Shown piece by piece: positions 33,609-36,401 of a DNA stretch of 36,401 nt. Positions within the stretch are counted from its first letter, which is position 1; every line of letters begins with the position of its first letter. Source of the stretch: an uncultured Lachnospiraceae bacterium (GTDB lineage: Bacteria > Bacillota > Clostridia > Lachnospirales > Lachnospiraceae); NCBI GenBank assembly GCA_900320345.1, contig ONRZ01000005.1, positions 1 to 36,401 of the forward strand, read 5' to 3'. The position numbers were made by a program, and so were the translations under genes. The notes below the pieces were generated by a model. The model saw only the letters and a program-made list of their open reading frames with translations, made no database searches and was not told where the DNA came from.

Positions 33609-34124
33609 TTATTGGAACTTAAGATCCCTGAAATAGACCTCGTAAATAAACTTCGAATCAAACATGGCCTGCAGCTGCGCCAGTATCTCATCGGCGATAG
33701 CCTGTGTATTTGCGGACGCTTCTTCCTTGGTGTATTTGCCGAAAACATCATTTATCACGCTCTTTATCTTACTCTCATTGGGAGCAACGAGCGGCTGGAG
33801 TTCCGCATACTTCTCATCTGTCTTGTCTATGGAGAGCGATACCTGCGCTATAGCATAATGATCCGCGCCGTCATCACCGTGCTTAAGCGTTATGACCATT
33901 TCATCCGCTATATTGTATGTCTCTATGTCCTGTATCGTAAGCTCCTTGGCTTCGGTCTCGCCCTCGGGCGCCTTAACCTCAAGATTGAGTATCGATGCTA
34001 TCTGATTGACCAGGGCTACCGTCTTCTTGTTGGCACTTATGGTCGAAAACATCATTATACCGGTCAGTGCCACGTTTACTATGAGCAGCGCCAGTATGAT
34101 AACCGACAATAGGTTCTTCTTCAT
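33609..34124 (-). CDS. fliL: Flagellar basal-body-associated protein FliL
   Basis: 171 aa. One N-terminal membrane segment (about 6-28) and an extracytoplasmic domain ending IYEVYFRDLKFQ, typical for FliL, which rings the stator units. It sits between motB (21 nt) and fliM (41 nt). Sequence is divergent, as usual for this family. Confidence 0.88.
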   Translation of the reverse strand: MKKNLLSVIILALLIVNVALTGIMMFSTISANKKTVALVNQIASILNLEVKAPEGETEAKELTIQDIETYNIADEMVITLKHGDDGADHYAIAQVSLSIDKTDEKYAELQPLVAPNESKIKSVINDVFGKYTKEEASANTQAIADEILAQLQAMFDSKFIYEVYFRDLKFQ

Positions 34125-34145
34125 TTCTAAAACATCTCCGTTCGT

Positions 34146-34943
34146 TTAATATGTGCTAAGTGTGTGATATATCTTGATCTCAACACGTCTGTTCTTGGCT
34201 CTTCCCGTTTCGGTCGAATTATCGGCTATCGGTACGTATTCACCGCGGCCTGTATGCTTGACTATGGCCGGATCGAGTCCGCTGTTTTCAACAAGATAAT
34301 TAAATACCGACAGTGCTCTTGCACTTGAAAGCTCATTGTTGTCGGCAAACCGGCTCGTATGTATCGGGACATTGTCCGTGTGTCCTTCTATCTCGATTAT
34401 GCTCTTGCCGTATTTGCGGAGTATAACGCCTATCTTGTCAAGTATCGGAAGTGAATCCGTCTTTATCTGAGCACTTCCCGAATCGAACAGCAGGGCGCCG
34501 TTCAGTGTAAGCGATACATACTGCGATGTAAAATCAACATCCACCATGCCCTCTAAGTTCTGTTCCTGCAGGGCTTCCTCGATGAGTTCACTCAAAGACT
34601 CGGATTCCTTGAGCTGTTCCTCCTCTATCTCTTCCCACTTATCCTGTTCCTCGGTCGTCTGCTCGGCTGCTCGGCCCATCGTTGTCATGTATTCATCGAG
34701 TTCATTGAGCTGGCTGACTCCGTTGGATATAAGGATACCGTCTCCCACAGCCTGGGCTCCGCCGGAAAATACGCTGAAGCTCTGTGTGAAAGACGCTGCT
34801 ATGAGTTCAAACTTCTGTTTATCAACATCCGACATCGCGAACAACATGACGAAAAAGCACAGCAGCAGATTCATCAGGTCGGCAAAGGTCGATTGCCATG
34901 CGGGCGCGCCTTTCGGCGGTTCTTCTGCCTTTCGCTTGGCCAT
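34146..34943 (-). CDS. motB: Flagellar stator protein MotB
   Basis: 265 aa. Short basic N-terminus, a single membrane span with the proton-carrying Asp22 in TFADLMNLLLCFF, a periplasm-side linker with a plug-like helix, and an OmpA/MotB peptidoglycan-binding domain (IEGHTDNVPIHTSRFADN and ELSSARALSV). The Asp followed by Leu-Met-Asn rather than the Na+-type context fits proton use, a weak inference. Start overlaps the motA stop as TAATG. Confidence 0.96.
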   Translation of the reverse strand: MAKRKAEEPPKGAPAWQSTFADLMNLLLCFFVMLFAMSDVDKQKFELIAASFTQSFSVFSGGAQAVGDGILISNGVSQLNELDEYMTTMGRAAEQTTEEQDKWEEIEEEQLKESESLSELIEEALQEQNLEGMVDVDFTSQYVSLTLNGALLFDSGSAQIKTDSLPILDKIGVILRKYGKSIIEIEGHTDNVPIHTSRFADNNELSSARALSVFNYLVENSGLDPAIVKHTGRGEYVPIADNSTETGRAKNRRVEIKIYHTLSTY

Positions 34944-35740
34944 TACTCTTCTCCCCCTTCTTCACCCTTCCCGAGGCTGCCCCTTACAGCCGGTGAAAGG
35001 AATGACTTGAGCTTCTCTTCTATAACGCGCGGATTTTCGCCCGCCTGGATTGACAAAAGACCTTCAACGACGATCTCCTTGACATGCATCTCACCGTCAT
35101 TGATGGACTTAAGCTTGGTCGCTATGGGTGTACACAGCCAGTTGGCAAGAACCGATCCATAGAATGTCGTAATAAGAGCAACGGCCATGTTCGGTCCCAG
35201 GGAACTGACATCATCCATGTGATAAAGCATCATAACCAGACCGATAAGGGTACCTATCATTCCCCATGCAGGTCCCATCGCTCCGAGATTCTCCCAAAAT
35301 CCTATATTATTCCTGTGGCGCCCGTCTATGCTGACAAGCTCCGTCTCCATTATCCCTCTTACAAGTTCGGGATCGGTACCGTCGACTATGAGCATTATAC
35401 CCTTCTGAAGAAAGGTATCATCGAGTTCCCCCGCCGCTTCTTCGAGTGACAGCAGTCCTTCCTTACGTGCTACATTCGACAGATCTATGATCTTCTGTAT
35501 GACCGAGCCCGCGTCCAGCGCAGGCACCTTGAATGCTATCTTTATACTCTTAAGACCCCCGAGGAAATCAGCTATGCTGTAACTTGCAAAGATCGCCGCA
35601 GCCGCTCCTCCGAATGTGATCATGGCACTGGGTGCATCAAGGAAATACTTGATGCCTGCGAAGCCGTCCGCTCCCAGTCCAATCGAGATGATCATGAATA
35701 CAAAGCCGGCAACTATACCGACCAGTGTAGCAATATCCAA
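34943..35740 (-). CDS. motA: Flagellar stator protein MotA
   Basis: 265 aa from a proposed TTG start at 35740, giving MDIATLVGIVAGF, which matches the beginning of Firmicutes MotA and has AGGTGG 5 nt upstream. The GTG at 35749 gives three more residues but its ribosome binding site would touch the start codon. Four membrane segments, with the conserved cytoplasmic loop and the AMGPAWGMIGTLIGLVMML segment. It forms the ion channel with MotB. First gene after the predicted promoter, so head of the operon. Confidence 0.95.
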   Translation of the reverse strand: MDIATLVGIVAGFVFMIISIGLGADGFAGIKYFLDAPSAMITFGGAAAAIFASYSIADFLGGLKSIKIAFKVPALDAGSVIQKIIDLSNVARKEGLLSLEEAAGELDDTFLQKGIMLIVDGTDPELVRGIMETELVSIDGRHRNNIGFWENLGAMGPAWGMIGTLIGLVMMLYHMDDVSSLGPNMAVALITTFYGSVLANWLCTPIATKLKSINDGEMHVKEIVVEGLLSIQAGENPRVIEEKLKSFLSPAVRGSLGKGEEGGEE

Positions 35741-35782
35741 TACTCCCACCTACCTAATAAGCATAATAAACCTATGTAAAAG

Positions 35783-35811
35783 ATTTTACTAAATTTTTCA
35801 CCTTTTGTCTA
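35783..35811 (-). promoter_or_regulatory. Sigma-A-type promoter upstream of motA
   Basis: On the minus strand TAGACA (35811-35806) and TAAAAT (35788-35783) are 17 nt apart; each matches five of six consensus bases. The predicted transcription start is near 35776, about 36 nt before the motA TTG. No sigma-D-type box (CCGATA with TAAA upstream) was found in this gap. It would start the 24.6-kb operon independently of flgE. Confidence 0.7.
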
Positions 35812-35833
35812 TTGAATTTAGAAAATTTGTACT

Positions 35834-35965
35834 CAATACAGGACAGCAGCCAATCTCAAAACACAGGGTTACAAGCTTGCTTGTGATCCCTGTGTTCCTG
35901 AGATTGCTATTGGACTTATCCAATACAGCTCAAAACGCAGCGCATTTTGAGCCTGTCATGTATTG
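35834..35965. other. 132-nt three-hairpin structured element between flgE and motA
   Basis: A basal stem pairs 35834-35846 (CAATACAGGACAG) with 35953-35965 (CTGTCATGTATTG), 12 of 13 positions. Inside are three hairpins in series. Hairpin A, 35851-35906, has 8+8+7 pairs broken by small internal loops. Hairpin B, 35909-35924, is ATTGGA-CTTA-TCCAAT. Hairpin C, 35928-35952, has 8 pairs from GCTCAAAA plus two inner pairs. Linkers are 4, 2, 3 and 0 nt, giving a compact four-way junction. A U-G pair in hairpin A fits only the plus strand, so that strand folds slightly better. It has no clear U tract and no ORF. It starts 6 nt after the flgE stop on the minus strand. It may be a dispersed palindromic repeat, a small RNA, or a 3' mRNA structure; I do not recognise a known family. 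Confidence 0.7.
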
Positions 35966-35971
35966 CGATAA

Positions 35972-36401
35972 TTACCTCTTCAGATTCGTAAGTTCCTCTA
36001 TCATGGTATCCGAAACGGTTATGATACGGCTGTTTGCCTGGAAACCTCTCTGTGTTGTGATCATCTCGGTAAATTCCTGGGACAGATCTACGTTTGACAT
36101 CTCCAGTACGCCTGTCTTGAACGATCCCGCGCCGTCTGATGTGACATCCTTGCCGATGCCGTCGAACTGGCCTGAGTTCATCGTGGTCTGATACAGGTTC
36201 TCACCTATCTTCTCAAGACCCGAAGGGTTCGAGAATGATGCAACCGCTATCTGACCGAGCAGCTTGGTGGTACCGTTATCGTAAGTCGCATATATCTTAC
36301 CGTCCTGCTGTACGGCAACGCCCGACATATTACCTATCTTACGTCCGGCGTAATTACCGTTGTAATCGCCGGCTGCACCGTAAATTGTTGAAGTTCCGTT
36401 A
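35972..36401 (-). CDS. flgE: Flagellar hook protein FlgE, C-terminal part (5' end beyond right edge)
   Basis: The open frame enters from the right edge without a start, giving 142 visible residues plus stop. The C-terminus is that of a hook/rod-type protein: a D2-like part (ASFSNPSGLEKIGENLYQ) followed by GVLEMSNVDLSQEFTEMI, TQRGFQANSR and VSDTMIEELTNLKR, which form the D0 helix. FlgE rather than FlgG or FlgF is inferred from the SNPSGLEKIGENLYQTT segment and from its place before motA/fliL in Clostridia operons. It ends the hook/basal-body part of the locus. Confidence 0.85.
   Translation of the reverse strand, partial: NGTSTIYGAAGDYNGNYAGRKIGNMSGVAVQQDGKIYATYDNGTTKLLGQIAVASFSNPSGLEKIGENLYQTTMNSGQFDGIGKDVTSDGAGSFKTGVLEMSNVDLSQEFTEMITTQRGFQANSRIITVSDTMIEELTNLKR

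Noticed and set aside
35849..35910. Large hairpin after flgE as an intrinsic terminator
   Set aside because: No run of U follows on either strand and the hairpin is one of three within a larger closed structure, so it is described as a structured element instead.
35750..35971. A short FlbD/SwrD gene in the flgE-motA gap
   Set aside because: Frames starting at the available ATGs on the minus strand stop within about ten codons and show no FlbD motif.
1..36401. tRNA, rRNA, insertion sequences, prophage or defence genes
   Set aside because: None seen; coding density is high with short gaps and all genes are core envelope, motility or chemotaxis genes, with no transposase, integrase or terminal repeats apart from the flgE-motA element.

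Overview
The window is a chromosomal segment of a motile, Gram-positive, obligately anaerobic-type Clostridia, most probably a Lachnospiraceae (Butyrivibrio/Roseburia-like). The reasons are the Bacillus/Clostridium-type fused fla/che gene order, a chemotaxis set with CheC, CheD and FliY instead of CheZ, strong AGGAGG-type ribosome binding sites, the MEP-pathway gene dxr, and the absence of any outer-membrane machinery. The species is inferred from gene content only. No tRNA, rRNA, CRISPR array, insertion sequence or phage gene was seen.

Region 1 (1-10286, all minus strand) is an envelope and housekeeping run. In transcription order it holds a CPBP-family membrane protease, a membrane-anchored polysaccharide deacetylase, a bactofilin with a very acidic N-terminal half, and then the familiar pyrH-frr-uppS-cdsA-dxr-rseP block (UMP kinase, ribosome recycling, undecaprenyl-PP synthesis, CDP-diacylglycerol synthesis, MEP pathway, site-2 protease). 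It ends with a large DUF2298 (YYY-family) membrane protein cut by the left edge. The usual rpsB-tsf partners of pyrH-frr are replaced by the bactofilin group. A terminator-like hairpin sits between frr and uppS.

Region 2 (10287-11163) is a 252-nt divergent intergenic region with a good sigma-A promoter that drives one plus-strand gene for an anchored CAP-domain protein. It is closed by a perfect 18-bp bidirectional terminator.

Region 3 (11163-35740, all minus strand) is a 24.6-kb fla/che operon, read from right to left: motA-motB-fliL-fliM-fliY-cheY-fliO-fliP-fliQ-fliR-flhB-flhA-flhF-flhG-(PilZ protein)-cheB-cheA-cheW-cheC-cheD-(106-aa membrane protein)-fliA/sigD-fapA-(103-aa protein)-(SwrB-like coiled-coil protein)-(YceG-domain protein)-degV-degV. 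Genes are separated by 0-40 nt, often with TAATG or ATGA overlaps. The products form the stator, the C-ring switch, the type III export gate, flagellar number and placement GTPase/ATPase, a c-di-GMP brake-type protein, the chemotaxis kinase with its three adaptation arms, and the flagellar sigma factor.

Region 4 (35750-36401) holds the 3' end of flgE (hook) at the right edge. Between flgE and motA, where flbD/swrD usually lies, there is no small gene. Instead there is a compact 132-nt sequence that folds on paper into three hairpins closed by a 13-position basal stem, followed by a near-consensus sigma-A promoter for motA. This structured element is the least explained object in the window.
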